From: Bacteroidales bacterium UBA5548 | GTDB lineage: Bacteria; Bacteroidota; Bacteroidia; Bacteroidales; UBA932 | Length of the DNA stretch: 36,893 bases | Assembly (NCBI GenBank): GCA_002425935.1 | Contig: DINE01000021.1 | Span: forward strand, 20,512-57,404 | Direction of reading: 5' to 3' | Part shown: piece after piece, positions 7,960 through 16,223 of the stretch | Position numbering within the stretch: the stretch's first letter is position 1 | Layout: the number at the start of each line of letters is the position of its first letter | Translations under genes and position numbers: made by a program | The notes under the pieces: generated by a model | Seen by the model: only the letters and a program-made list of their open reading frames with translations | What the model was told of the DNA's origin: nothing | Database searches by the model: none

Positions 7960-10824
7960 ATGGCCGGCATAACGGATAATAAATACACCGGACTATCCTC
8001 AGCACAGGCTGAGGAGAGCCGCAGACTTCACGGGAGTAATATTCTGACTCCACCGGAAAGGACTCCTTTGTGGAGACTCTTTTTACAAAAGTTTTCGGAC
8101 CCGATAATCAGAATATTGTTAATTGCAGCACTCCTCTCGTTTCTGATGTCTATTAAGACTGGGGAGGCCATTGAGACAATCGGGATAATATTTGCCGTAG
8201 CTCTGGCTACTGGAATAGCATTCTGGTTCGAGGCTGATGCAGGAAAGAAGTTTGAAATTCTCAACAAGGTAAACGATGACACTCCTGTAAAGGTGATCAG
8301 AGACTCAAAAGTTACAGTTGTTCCCAAAAGAGATATTGTCAAAGGAGATATCGTGATTCTTGAGACAGGAGATGAGATTCCTGCAGACGGTATTTTAAAA
8401 GAGGCCCTGTCTCTATCTGTTAATGAGTCGGCTCTTACAGGAGAGCCCATGACAAGAAAAGGGATGCCGGACACTTTCAAAGGAAGGGAGTCAACCTATC
8501 CGCCGGATATGCTGCTTAAGGGGACATCTGTTCTTGAGGGATACTGTGTTTACGAAGTCACTGCAGTTGGAGATATTACAGAGTATGGCAAAGTGGCCCG
8601 AAAATCGGCAGAGGCAACCAACGAACCAACTCCTTTGAATCACCAGCTTGAACAACTGGCAAAGTTTATTGGTTTTGCCGGATTCACAATTTCTTTTCTA
8701 ACATTCGGAGTACTATTTTTAAAAGATATAATTACCGGACAAATACAATTTTCACCGGCAAATATCTACACCGTTATAGCTGTTATGGCAGGCGGCTTTG
8801 TGGCAATGTCAAAAGTTTGGATGCCAATTCTCGAAGATGGATTCGAGCTGCTAAAGTTGAAGATTAAAATTCCGGAAAGCATTACAGGAAAGAGCTGGGG
8901 GTTCTGGCTGCTAACAGGAGCAGCAGCAGCGGTATCTCTTTTTGCCGTATCATTTATTGCAGGATACAACCCTTTTCAGGAGGAGTCTTGGATAACAAGT
9001 GAAATTGCAGTAAGGCTGCTAAGATACTTCATGGTCTCTGTAACAATTATTGTAGTGGCAGTACCGGAAGGACTGCCGATGGCAGTAACTCTAGCTCTGG
9101 CTATGAGCATGAGGAAGATGCTTGCAAGCAATAATCTGGTAAGAAAGATGCATGCAACAGAGACAGTAGGGGCAGCAACCGTAATCTGTACAGATAAGAC
9201 AGGGACTCTCACTATGAACCAGATGAGGGTAGCAGAGGAGTTCTTTGAAGGAGAGAGCGGAGTTGTTTATGAAAGCATTGCACTAAACTCTACCGCGCAT
9301 CTTGATGTTAAAGATCAAGACAATGTTAAAAGCCTGGGTAACCCAACTGAAGCAGCTTTGCTAATCTGGATGAGAGACAGAGGAGCCGGCTATCTGGAGG
9401 TACGATCCGGAAATCAGGTTTTAAACCAGCTGACCTTTTCCACAGAGAGAAAGTATATGGCAACGGTTGCTCAAAGCAGCGCACTTGGTAAAAGAGTTTT
9501 GTATGTGAAGGGTGCCCCGGAGATTATTGCCGGCTTCACAGCCAATTACCCGGCTTATGCCACTGAGAGGCTCGCAGGATTTCAGGCAAGGGCAATGAGG
9601 ACACTGGGCTTTAGCTACAGAGTGCTTGACGAAGATGAGGATATCTCAGATATTGAGATTCTTGTAGCAAAGAAGTCCTTGATTTATCTTGGAATAGTTG
9701 CCATTTCTGACCCGTTAAGAGAGGATGTTGCAGATGCTGTAGCAAGATGCATTAATGCCGGTGTCAAGGTTAAAATGGTTACAGGTGATACTGCCGGTAC
9801 AGCAAGAGAGATTGCCAGAAGAATAGGTATTGTATCTGATAATGAGACAGAATACGAAATAATTACCGGAGAGACCTTTTCACAACTTAGCGATACTCAG
9901 GTTATCGAACTAAAAGATGTAATAAAGGTAATGTGCAGAGCCAGACCATCTGACAAAGAGAGATTCGTAAGACTTCTTCAGAGAGCCGGAGAGGTGGTGG
10001 CTGTAACCGGAGACGGAACAAACGACGCTCCGGCGCTTAACTATGCACATGTAGGCCTCTCAATGGGTTCAGGTACATCGGTGGCAAAAGAGGCAAGTGA
10101 TATTACGCTGCTCGATGACTCTTTTACCTCAATTGTCTCTGCTGTTCTGTGGGGCAGGTCTCTCTACAAAAACATCCAGCGTTTTATTGTCTTTCAGCTT
10201 ACAATAAATCTGACAGCTTTAATAATTGTACTGCTTGGTTCGGTGTTTGGGCATGAACTGCCCCTTACCGTAACACAAATGCTTTGGGTAAACCTCATTA
10301 TGGACACCTTTGCAGCAGGTGCCCTCGCATCTCTCCCACCAGAAGAGAGCGTAATGAAGAGCAAGCCGAGATCTCCGGGGTCATTCATTGTAACAGATTC
10401 TATGAGAGTGAATATCTTTATGACGGGTGCTCTTTTTACGGGTGTAATGCTTGCCTTACTCTATCTGTTTACCGGAGAGGGAGGAGAGGTATCTCCTTAC
10501 AACCTTTCGGTCTATTTCACAATATTTGTAATGCTGCAATTCTGGAACCTTTTTAATGCAAAGGCACACGGTTCAGACAAATCGGCATTTGTTAATATCT
10601 CTTCAAGCAAAGGATTTCTTATAGTTGGACTTCTGATAATTGTCGGACAGATACTGATTGTCAGGTTCGGAGGAGCTATGTTCAGAACAGTTCCAATTTC
10701 GTTTGCTGACTGGATAATGATTATTGCAGGAACATCCTCAGTTTTGTGGTTAGGTGAATTTGTAAGGTTATTTATGAGATTAGCTAAAAAATATAAAACA
10801 AAAAATAAAACAACATCAATATGA
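7960..10824 (+). CDS. Calcium-translocating P-type ATPase (P2B-like)
   Basis: A 954-residue inner-membrane pump predicted to export Ca2+ using ATP. The order is N-terminal cation-ATPase domain (LSSAQAEESRRLHGSNIL), the actuator loop with TGEP at 160-163, TM4 PEGL at 369-372, the phosphorylation motif DKTGT at D412, hinge TGDGTNDAP at 683-691 and TM6 VNLIMD with N778 and D782. The PEGL plus N/D pair corresponds to the single calcium site II of plasma-membrane (P2B) pumps. There is a long segment between TM3 and TM4 (about 260-350). The actuator motif is TGEP rather than the common TGES, but the key glutamate is kept. Its stop overlaps the next ATG (ATGA), so coupling to the thioredoxin-like lipoprotein is likely. 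Manganese or another divalent ion cannot be excluded. Confidence 0.92.
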   Translation: MAGITDNKYTGLSSAQAEESRRLHGSNILTPPERTPLWRLFLQKFSDPIIRILLIAALLSFLMSIKTGEAIETIGIIFAVALATGIAFWFEADAGKKFEILNKVNDDTPVKVIRDSKVTVVPKRDIVKGDIVILETGDEIPADGILKEALSLSVNESALTGEPMTRKGMPDTFKGRESTYPPDMLLKGTSVLEGYCVYEVTAVGDITEYGKVARKSAEATNEPTPLNHQLEQLAKFIGFAGFTISFLTFGVLFLKDIITGQIQFSPANIYTVIAVMAGGFVAMSKVWMPILEDGFELLKLKIKIPESITGKSWGFWLLTGAAAAVSLFAVSFIAGYNPFQEESWITSEIAVRLLRYFMVSVTIIVVAVPEGLPMAVTLALAMSMRKMLASNNLVRKMHATETVGAATVICTDKTGTLTMNQMRVAEEFFEGESGVVYESIALNSTAHLDVKDQDNVKSLGNPTEAALLIWMRDRGAGYLEVRSGNQVLNQLTFSTERKYMATVAQSSALGKRVLYVKGAPEIIAGFTANYPAYATERLAGFQARAMRTLGFSYRVLDEDEDISDIEILVAKKSLIYLGIVAISDPLREDVADAVARCINAGVKVKMVTGDTAGTAREIARRIGIVSDNETEYEIITGETFSQLSDTQVIELKDVIKVMCRARPSDKERFVRLLQRAGEVVAVTGDGTNDAPALNYAHVGLSMGSGTSVAKEASDITLLDDSFTSIVSAVLWGRSLYKNIQRFIVFQLTINLTALIIVLLGSVFGHELPLTVTQMLWVNLIMDTFAAGALASLPPEESVMKSKPRSPGSFIVTDSMRVNIFMTGALFTGVMLALLYLFTGEGGEVSPYNLSVYFTIFVMLQFWNLFNAKAHGSDKSAFVNISSSKGFLIVGLLIIVGQILIVRFGGAMFRTVPISFADWIMIIAGTSSVLWLGEFVRLFMRLAKKYKTKNKTTSI

Positions 10825-12032
10825 AAAGATTACTCCTTCTTGCAGCAGTAGCACTTATTGCACTAAGTTCGTGCAAAGAGACAACTCCGTCACTAACTCC
10901 CGGAATGTGGCGGGCATCCCTGATGACTCAGGACAACGTTGAGATCCCATTTGTTTTTGAGGTAAAACTTTCGGAAGGTGATACTCTTATTGACATTATT
11001 ACAGGCGATTACAGATACGAAGTAAAAGATATTAAATCTTTCGGTGACTCCCTCTTTATAAACATGCCACTTTTCAGCTCATCTTTTAAGTTAAAGCTGA
11101 CGAAATCAGGATTGGAGGGCAATCTTATACGAAGCTCCTATACAATGCCATTTAAGGCACAGGCAAACAAATCTGCACGCTTTAACGAAGAGCATGCAAT
11201 CAAAGGTGCAGCGGCAGGCAGATGGCAGATAACACTTGGTGAGAAGGAGCTGATTGGAGAGTTTGAAGAGAATGATAAGATGGTTACAGGGTCATTTCTC
11301 TCTCCGTCAGGTGATTATAGATTTTTTGAAGGGGTGGTTAACAAAGATGGTAAACTTATGATGTCTTGCTTCGATGGAGGGTTTATCAGGCTGTTTACTG
11401 CAGATGTCGACGGAGACACACTTCGCAACATCAGAATGCACTCCGGGTTCAGCACTGTGGAAGAGGGAGCCGGTTATAAAAACCCAAACGCAGCACTCCC
11501 TGATGCCTATTCGGTTACAGGTCTTAAAAAGGGTTATTCAACACTTGGATTCACATTCCCGGATATGGACGGAAACCCGGTTTCACTCTCAGATGAGAGG
11601 TTCAGGAATAAGATTACAGTAGTTCAGATAAGTGGCTCATGGTGCCCCAACTGTCTGGACGAGAGTAAATTTCTAATGGAGATGCTTGAGAAATACAAAG
11701 AGCATATGGAGGTTATCTGTCTGACATTTGAGAGGTCGGACGATTTTGAAACAGCAAAGAGGGAGGCGATGAAACTAGTAGACGTAGCAGGCATAACTTA
11801 CCCTGTACTAATAACAGGGCATACTCCTGCGAATGTTAAGACAGCACTTCCCGAACTTGACAACTTCAGAGCATTCCCCACATCACTGATAATTGACAAA
11901 AAGGGTACAGTGATAAAGATACATTCAGGGTTTTCGGGCCCCGGAACAGGAGTTCACTACCGCAATTTTGTAAATGAATTTACATCATTTGTTGACTCTC
12001 TGATAGCTGAACAGAGTGGGTCAAATAAGTAA
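10821..12032 (+). CDS. TlpA-like thioredoxin-fold lipoprotein
   Basis: A 403-residue predicted lipoprotein. Residues 1-18 are a type II signal peptide with lipobox ALSSC, so C18 would be lipidated and the protein would face the periplasm. Residues about 25-230 form a beta-rich N-terminal region that I do not recognise by name. Residues about 245-395 are an AhpC/TSA-redoxin-type thioredoxin domain (FTFPDMDGNPVSL) with the redox motif W-C275-P-N-C278 and a cis-proline region near FRAFPTSLIID. A thiol-disulfide oxidoreductase role in the envelope is inferred. It overlaps the calcium ATPase gene by 4 bases. The CPNC dipeptide differs from the CGPC and CPPC forms common in thioredoxins and TlpA proteins. 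Confidence 0.85.
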   Translation: MKRLLLLAAVALIALSSCKETTPSLTPGMWRASLMTQDNVEIPFVFEVKLSEGDTLIDIITGDYRYEVKDIKSFGDSLFINMPLFSSSFKLKLTKSGLEGNLIRSSYTMPFKAQANKSARFNEEHAIKGAAAGRWQITLGEKELIGEFEENDKMVTGSFLSPSGDYRFFEGVVNKDGKLMMSCFDGGFIRLFTADVDGDTLRNIRMHSGFSTVEEGAGYKNPNAALPDAYSVTGLKKGYSTLGFTFPDMDGNPVSLSDERFRNKITVVQISGSWCPNCLDESKFLMEMLEKYKEHMEVICLTFERSDDFETAKREAMKLVDVAGITYPVLITGHTPANVKTALPELDNFRAFPTSLIIDKKGTVIKIHSGFSGPGTGVHYRNFVNEFTSFVDSLIAEQSGSNK

Positions 12033-12046
12033 TACTGCTTACCGTA

Positions 12047-12535
12047 TTGGACGAAAGGGTTAAAAGAGCACTTTGGACTGTGCAGAGAGCCTGTTCGGGC
12101 AGGGAGCTCTGCAGGACTGATGTTATTGCCAGGCTTAAGAGATTTAATCTTAGTGAGAAAGAGACTCAGGAGATAATTGACTCGCTTGAAGAGGATGGTT
12201 TTCTTAATCAGGAGCGATATACAAAATCATTCGTAAAAGATAAGGCTTCGCTTAGTGGCTGGGGACCCCTTAAGATCTCCTTTGCGTTAAAAAAGAGAGG
12301 AATTCCGGAAGAGTTAATCAAAGATGCTTTAAATGAGTTAAAGCATGCAGGAGTCTCAGAAAAACTAAGTGATATTCTTTCCAGAAAGTACAAATTATCT
12401 GATAAGGAGAGAGATAAACAGAAATTAAGGGCTAAGCTTATAAGATTTGGATTATCAAGAGGTTTTGAATATGGTGAAGTAATCTCTCAGGTAAACAAAT
12501 TAATGGCTAACTTTGTTACAGAAATAAATGACTGA
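12047..12535 (+). CDS. recX: RecX-family regulatory protein
   Basis: RecX binds RecA filaments and usually inhibits RecA. The 162-residue protein shows the three tandem helical repeats of the family, with hallmarks IIDSLEEDGFLNQERYTKSF near residue 45 and WGPLKISFALKKRGI near 72. The start is TTG at 12047: an in-frame stop lies at 12026 and there is no in-frame ATG or GTG start between, or methionine early inside, so TTG is the only plausible choice. It lies 14 bases after the lipoprotein stop and 3 bases before prfB. Placement away from recA, in a divergent operon, is noteworthy. Confidence 0.85.
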   Translation: MDERVKRALWTVQRACSGRELCRTDVIARLKRFNLSEKETQEIIDSLEEDGFLNQERYTKSFVKDKASLSGWGPLKISFALKKRGIPEELIKDALNELKHAGVSEKLSDILSRKYKLSDKERDKQKLRAKLIRFGLSRGFEYGEVISQVNKLMANFVTEIND

Positions 12536-12538
12536 AAA

Positions 12539-13634
12539 ATGATAACTACGGATCAATACAAAGAGATCCGTCAGCGGATTACGGCGCTGGGGAGGTCTCT
12601 TTGACATCGCAAAAAAGAGAGATAATTTAAAAGAGTCAGAACTTAAGACACAGGAGCCGGGCTTCTGGAACAACCCTTCAGAGGCAGAAAAGTATCTTAA
12701 AAAGCTATCTTCTGTAAAATTCTGGGTAAAAAACTACGACGAAATTGAGGCCTTCAGTAGCGATCTGGAGGTTCTTATCGATTTTGCCAAAGATGATTCA
12801 TCTGCAGAGGCAGATGTTGATGAGGGGTACAGAACTTTAATCAAAGCTGTAGAGAATCTTGAACTCAGAAGCATGCTGGGTGGAGAGGGAGATAATCTTG
12901 GTGCCATTTTAAAGATAAACTCAGGAGCGGGAGGAACCGAGAGCAACGACTGGTCGGCAATGCTTATGAGAATGTATGTACGCTGGGGCGAGAGAAACGG
13001 CTATAAGGTCCATATCTATGATATGATTGAGGGCGAAGAGGCAGGCATAAAATCTGTTACAGTAGAGTTTGAGGGAGAGTATGCTTACGGATATCTCAGA
13101 GCAGAGAACGGAGTTCACCGTCTGGTGAGAATATCCCCGTTTAATGCGCAAGGAAAAAGACAGACAACCTTCTCTTCAGTCTTTGTATACCCTGCAGTTG
13201 ATGATACCATTGAGATTGAGATCAGCCCGGGTGATATTGAATGGGATACATTCCGTTCCGGAGGTGCAGGCGGGCAAAATGTAAACAAGGTTGAAACAGG
13301 AGTCAGAGTAAGGCACCTTCCTACAGGAATTACAGTAGAGAACACCGAGAGCCGCTCTCAGCTTGACAACAGACAAAATGCCCTCAGGATTCTTAAGTCT
13401 CATCTCTATGAACTTGAGCTTAGGAAAAGAAGAGAGAAGGAGGCCGAACTTGAGGGGCAGAAGATGAAAATCGAATGGGGTTCGCAAATAAGAAGCTATG
13501 TTCTTCACCCTTACAAACTGGTAAAAGATTTGAGAACAGATTTTGAAACATCAGATACCCAATCTGTTCTTGACGGAGATATTAACGAATTCATGCGTGC
13601 ATTTCTGATGCAGAACTCACACGCATCAAATTAA
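12539..13634 (+). CDS. prfB: Peptide chain release factor 2, programmed +1 frameshift
   Basis: RF2 recognises UAA and UGA stops and triggers peptide release. The gene is in two frames: an ATG-started 21-codon ORF ends in CTT TGA at 12599-12604, and a +1 shift joins it to the frame starting GAC at 12603. The joined product is 364 residues, close to the usual 365. The UGA-recognition tripeptide SPF is at about 199-201 and the catalytic GGQ at about 244-246. The in-frame UGA provides autoregulation: low RF2 slows termination and favours the shift. It is not a pseudogene. An internal start at 12873 would lose the N-terminal third. recX ends 3 bases upstream, and fumarase follows after 13 bases. 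Confidence 0.95.
12589..12605 (+). promoter_or_regulatory. prfB programmed +1 frameshift site
   Basis: The sequence reads GGGGAGG TCT CTT TGA C. It contains an internal Shine-Dalgarno-like element (12589-12595), the slippery CTT codon three bases later, and the poorly terminating UGA-C context. Spacing is the same as in the classical RF2 site (AGG, three bases, CTT TGA C). Confidence 0.95.
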
Positions 13635-13635
13635 A

Positions 13636-13641
13636 AAGGAG
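13636..13641 (+). promoter_or_regulatory. Strong ribosome-binding site of the fumarase gene
   Basis: AAGGAG lies 6 bases before the ATG at 13648, followed by a GA-rich run. This is a strong Shine-Dalgarno match in a window where most starts have none, suggesting high translation of fumarase. Confidence 0.6.
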
Positions 13642-13647
13642 AGAGAG

Positions 13648-15264
13648 ATGGATTTTAAATTTCACGAGATGTTCCCGCTGGGAAAGGATAAAACAGAGTA
13701 CCATCTGTTAACCAAAGAGTATGTATCAACAGCCAGCTTTGATGGAAGAGATATTCTCAAAGTTGATCCTAAAGGGTTGAGGCTGCTGGCATCCAAAGCC
13801 ATGCACGACATTGCATTTATGCTCAGACCAGAGCATAACGAGATGGTCGCTAAAATTCTCAGCGACCCAGAAGCAAGCGTTAATGACAGAGCAGTTGCGC
13901 TGACCATGCTGCTTAACGCACACATATCTTCAAAGGGCGTACTTCCCTTTTGTCAGGATACCGGAACTGCAACTATTGTTGCAAAAAAGGGTCAGTTTAT
14001 CTTCACCGGCGGAGGTGACGAAGAGGCTTTGGCGCATGGCGTATATGACACCTACACAAAAGACAACCTGAGGTATTCGCAGACAATTGCCCTGGATATG
14101 TACACAGAGAAGAACTCCGGCAACAATCTGCCTGCGCAGATTGATATCTACGCAACCGACGGTGATGAGTACAAATTTCTTTTTGTAGCAAAGGGAGGCG
14201 GATCTGCCAACAAAAGCTACCTGTTTCAGGAGACGAAGGCGCTTTTAAACCCGGACACACTTGAGAAATATCTTACCGAGAAGATGAAACTCTTTGGTAC
14301 CTCAGCATGCCCTCCATACCACATTGCGTTTGTAATTGGCGGAACATCGGCTGAGCAGTGTATGAAGACGGTGAAGCTGGCATCAGCCAAATATCTGGAC
14401 GAGCTTCCTGTAAAGGGAGGAGAAGAGGGACACGCTTTTCGTGATACAGATATGGAGGCTAAACTTCTAAAAGCAGCCAACTCCTTAGGAATTGGTGCTC
14501 AGTTCGGAGGCAAATACTTTGCACACGACATACGGGTGATAAGGCTTCCAAGGCACGGTGCCTCTTGTCCGGTAGGTATGGGTGTTTCTTGCAGTGCAGA
14601 CAGAAATATCAAGGCAAAGATCAACAAAGAGGGAATCTGGCTCGAAACACTTGATGCAAACCCTTCAAGACTTATTCCTGAAAAGTATATGAATATTAAG
14701 GCGACCCATCAGGGTGGGGTGAAAATTGACCTTAACAGACCTATGGATGAGGTTATCAACGATTTGTCGCAATATCCCGTATCAACATTTCTTCTGCTCA
14801 CCGGAACAATTGTGGTGGCAAGAGATATAGCACACGCCAAACTTAAAGAGAGAGTCGATGCAGGTGAAGATTTGCCGCAATACTTTAAAGATTATCCGGT
14901 ATACTACGCAGGTCCGGCAAAAACACCATCCGGATATGCAAGCGGCTCATTCGGCCCAACAACAGCAGGCAGGATGGACTCATATGTAGAGCTATTTCAG
15001 AGTATGGGAGGCAGCAGAATAATGATTGCAAAAGGAAACAGAAGCCAGCAGGTGACAGACTCCTGCCAAAAACACAAAGGATTCTATCTTGGCAGCATTG
15101 GAGGCCCCGCTGCAATACTTGCTCAGGAGAACATAAAAAAGGTAGAACTTCTGGAATATCCTGAACTTGGAATGGAGGCTATCTGGAAAATAGAGGTAGA
15201 GAACTTCCCGGCATTCATCCTTGTTGATGATAAGGGAAACGACTTTTTTAAAGGATTACTTTAA
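13648..15264 (+). CDS. Class I fumarate hydratase (iron-sulfur type)
   Basis: A 538-residue oxygen-sensitive fumarase that interconverts fumarate and malate. Three cysteines, C102 (LPFCQDTGTA), C221 (GTSACPPYH) and C315 (GMGVSC), have exactly the spacing (119 and 94) of the E. coli FumA cluster ligands C105, C224 and C318, so a [4Fe-4S] cluster is strongly supported. The protein is one chain with both alpha-like and beta-like parts, as in FumA/FumB, not split subunits. The use of a labile cluster enzyme fits an anaerobe or micro-aerobe. It is the last gene of the plus-strand run and converges with the CDF transporter gene 14 bases away. Confidence 0.94.
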   Translation: MDFKFHEMFPLGKDKTEYHLLTKEYVSTASFDGRDILKVDPKGLRLLASKAMHDIAFMLRPEHNEMVAKILSDPEASVNDRAVALTMLLNAHISSKGVLPFCQDTGTATIVAKKGQFIFTGGGDEEALAHGVYDTYTKDNLRYSQTIALDMYTEKNSGNNLPAQIDIYATDGDEYKFLFVAKGGGSANKSYLFQETKALLNPDTLEKYLTEKMKLFGTSACPPYHIAFVIGGTSAEQCMKTVKLASAKYLDELPVKGGEEGHAFRDTDMEAKLLKAANSLGIGAQFGGKYFAHDIRVIRLPRHGASCPVGMGVSCSADRNIKAKINKEGIWLETLDANPSRLIPEKYMNIKATHQGGVKIDLNRPMDEVINDLSQYPVSTFLLLTGTIVVARDIAHAKLKERVDAGEDLPQYFKDYPVYYAGPAKTPSGYASGSFGPTTAGRMDSYVELFQSMGGSRIMIAKGNRSQQVTDSCQKHKGFYLGSIGGPAAILAQENIKKVELLEYPELGMEAIWKIEVENFPAFILVDDKGNDFFKGLL

Positions 15265-15278
15265 AAATGAATTGATAC

Positions 15279-16163
15279 TCAGATTGGCTCCGTATGGATG
15301 CTGATCTGAGTGCCTTTACCAAACCGCCCTTTGAGTTCCCGCTCAATTTCAGAGGCAACATCATGTGACCTGACAAATGTAAGATTCCGGTCAAGCTTTA
15401 TATGTACATCAATGGCATAGATACTGCCTATTTTCCTGGTTTTTAGATGGTGATACAACTGAACTTCCGGGTGGTTTGTAATAATTGACTCAATCTCCTC
15501 CACAACTTCGCTGTCCAGAGAGGACTCCAGCAACTCTTTAACACTTGGTAATCCAAGATCTATTGCAACCTTCATGATGAAAAAGCTCACCAAAACTCCG
15601 GCTATCGGATCAAGAATACGCCACGATTCACCCAAAAAAATTGCACCACCAATTCCAAGAGCGGTACCAATTGAAGAGAATGCATCTGATCTGTGATGCC
15701 ATCCGTTTGCAATTACCGCATCACTGTTTATCTCCTTGCCCCTCTTAAGTGTGTACTGAAATAAAATCTCCTTTGTTACTATAGAAGCAATTGCGGCCCA
15801 GAAAGCAATCATCCCCGGTTTGTCGAGCATTCTCCCGTCTATTGCAGCAATTATGCTTTTAGAGCCGTTAATCAGAATACCGACACCCACTCCGAATAGT
15901 ACAAGTGAGATGATTAAAGTGGCAAAAGTCTCAAATTTACCGTGACCATACCTGTGATTTTCATCACTTGCCTGCCCCGAGATGTTCACAAAGGCAAGAA
16001 CAACAATATCGGTAGCAAAATCTGAGAGAGAGTGAACGCCGTCTGCAATCATGGCAGAACTTCTGCCGACAATTCCTGCGATAAGCTTTGCGGTAGTAAG
16101 ACCAAGATTCACGAAGAACCCCACTAATGTTACTTTTTTTGCGATTTTTGTTCTGTTTTCCAC
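15279..16163 (-). CDS. Cation diffusion facilitator metal transporter
   Basis: A 294-residue inner-membrane antiporter of the CDF family, which exports divalent metals such as Zn2+, Fe2+ or Mn2+ in exchange for protons. Six membrane segments occupy residues about 10-200. The transport-site residues are H44-x3-D48 in TM2 (GVHSLSD) and H156-x3-D160 in TM5 (WHHRSD). This HD-HD set differs from the DD-HD set of E. coli FieF and is more typical of zinc-type members. D41 and D52 are also nearby. The C-terminal cytosolic dimerisation domain (about 205-294) contains several histidines. The gene is divergent from the metallophosphoesterase gene with a 60-base gap. Confidence 0.9.
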   Translation of the reverse strand: MENRTKIAKKVTLVGFFVNLGLTTAKLIAGIVGRSSAMIADGVHSLSDFATDIVVLAFVNISGQASDENHRYGHGKFETFATLIISLVLFGVGVGILINGSKSIIAAIDGRMLDKPGMIAFWAAIASIVTKEILFQYTLKRGKEINSDAVIANGWHHRSDAFSSIGTALGIGGAIFLGESWRILDPIAGVLVSFFIMKVAIDLGLPSVKELLESSLDSEVVEEIESIITNHPEVQLYHHLKTRKIGSIYAIDVHIKLDRNLTFVRSHDVASEIERELKGRFGKGTQISIHTEPI

Positions 16164-16192
16164 GATTTATGAAGGATTTCTAAACAAACGCT

Positions 16193-16200
16193 TAAAGATA
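16193..16200 (-). promoter_or_regulatory. Possible -7 promoter box for the CDF gene
   Basis: The minus strand reads TATCTTTA, one base from TAnnTTTG, 29 bases before the CDF start. It lies 5 bases from the opposing full-match box of the neighbouring gene. The last-base mismatch lowers confidence. Confidence 0.35.
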
Positions 16201-16205
16201 AGTGT

Positions 16206-16213
16206 TAAATTTG
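16206..16213 (+). promoter_or_regulatory. Putative -7 promoter box for the metallophosphoesterase gene
   Basis: TAAATTTG matches TAnnTTTG with 10 bases left before the ATG at 16224, implying a very short leader. Confidence 0.5.
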
Positions 16214-16223
16214 TTACTAAGAT

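Noticed and set aside
12873..13634. Truncated prfB or pseudogene
   Set aside because: The upstream 21 codons plus a canonical frameshift site restore a full-length RF2.
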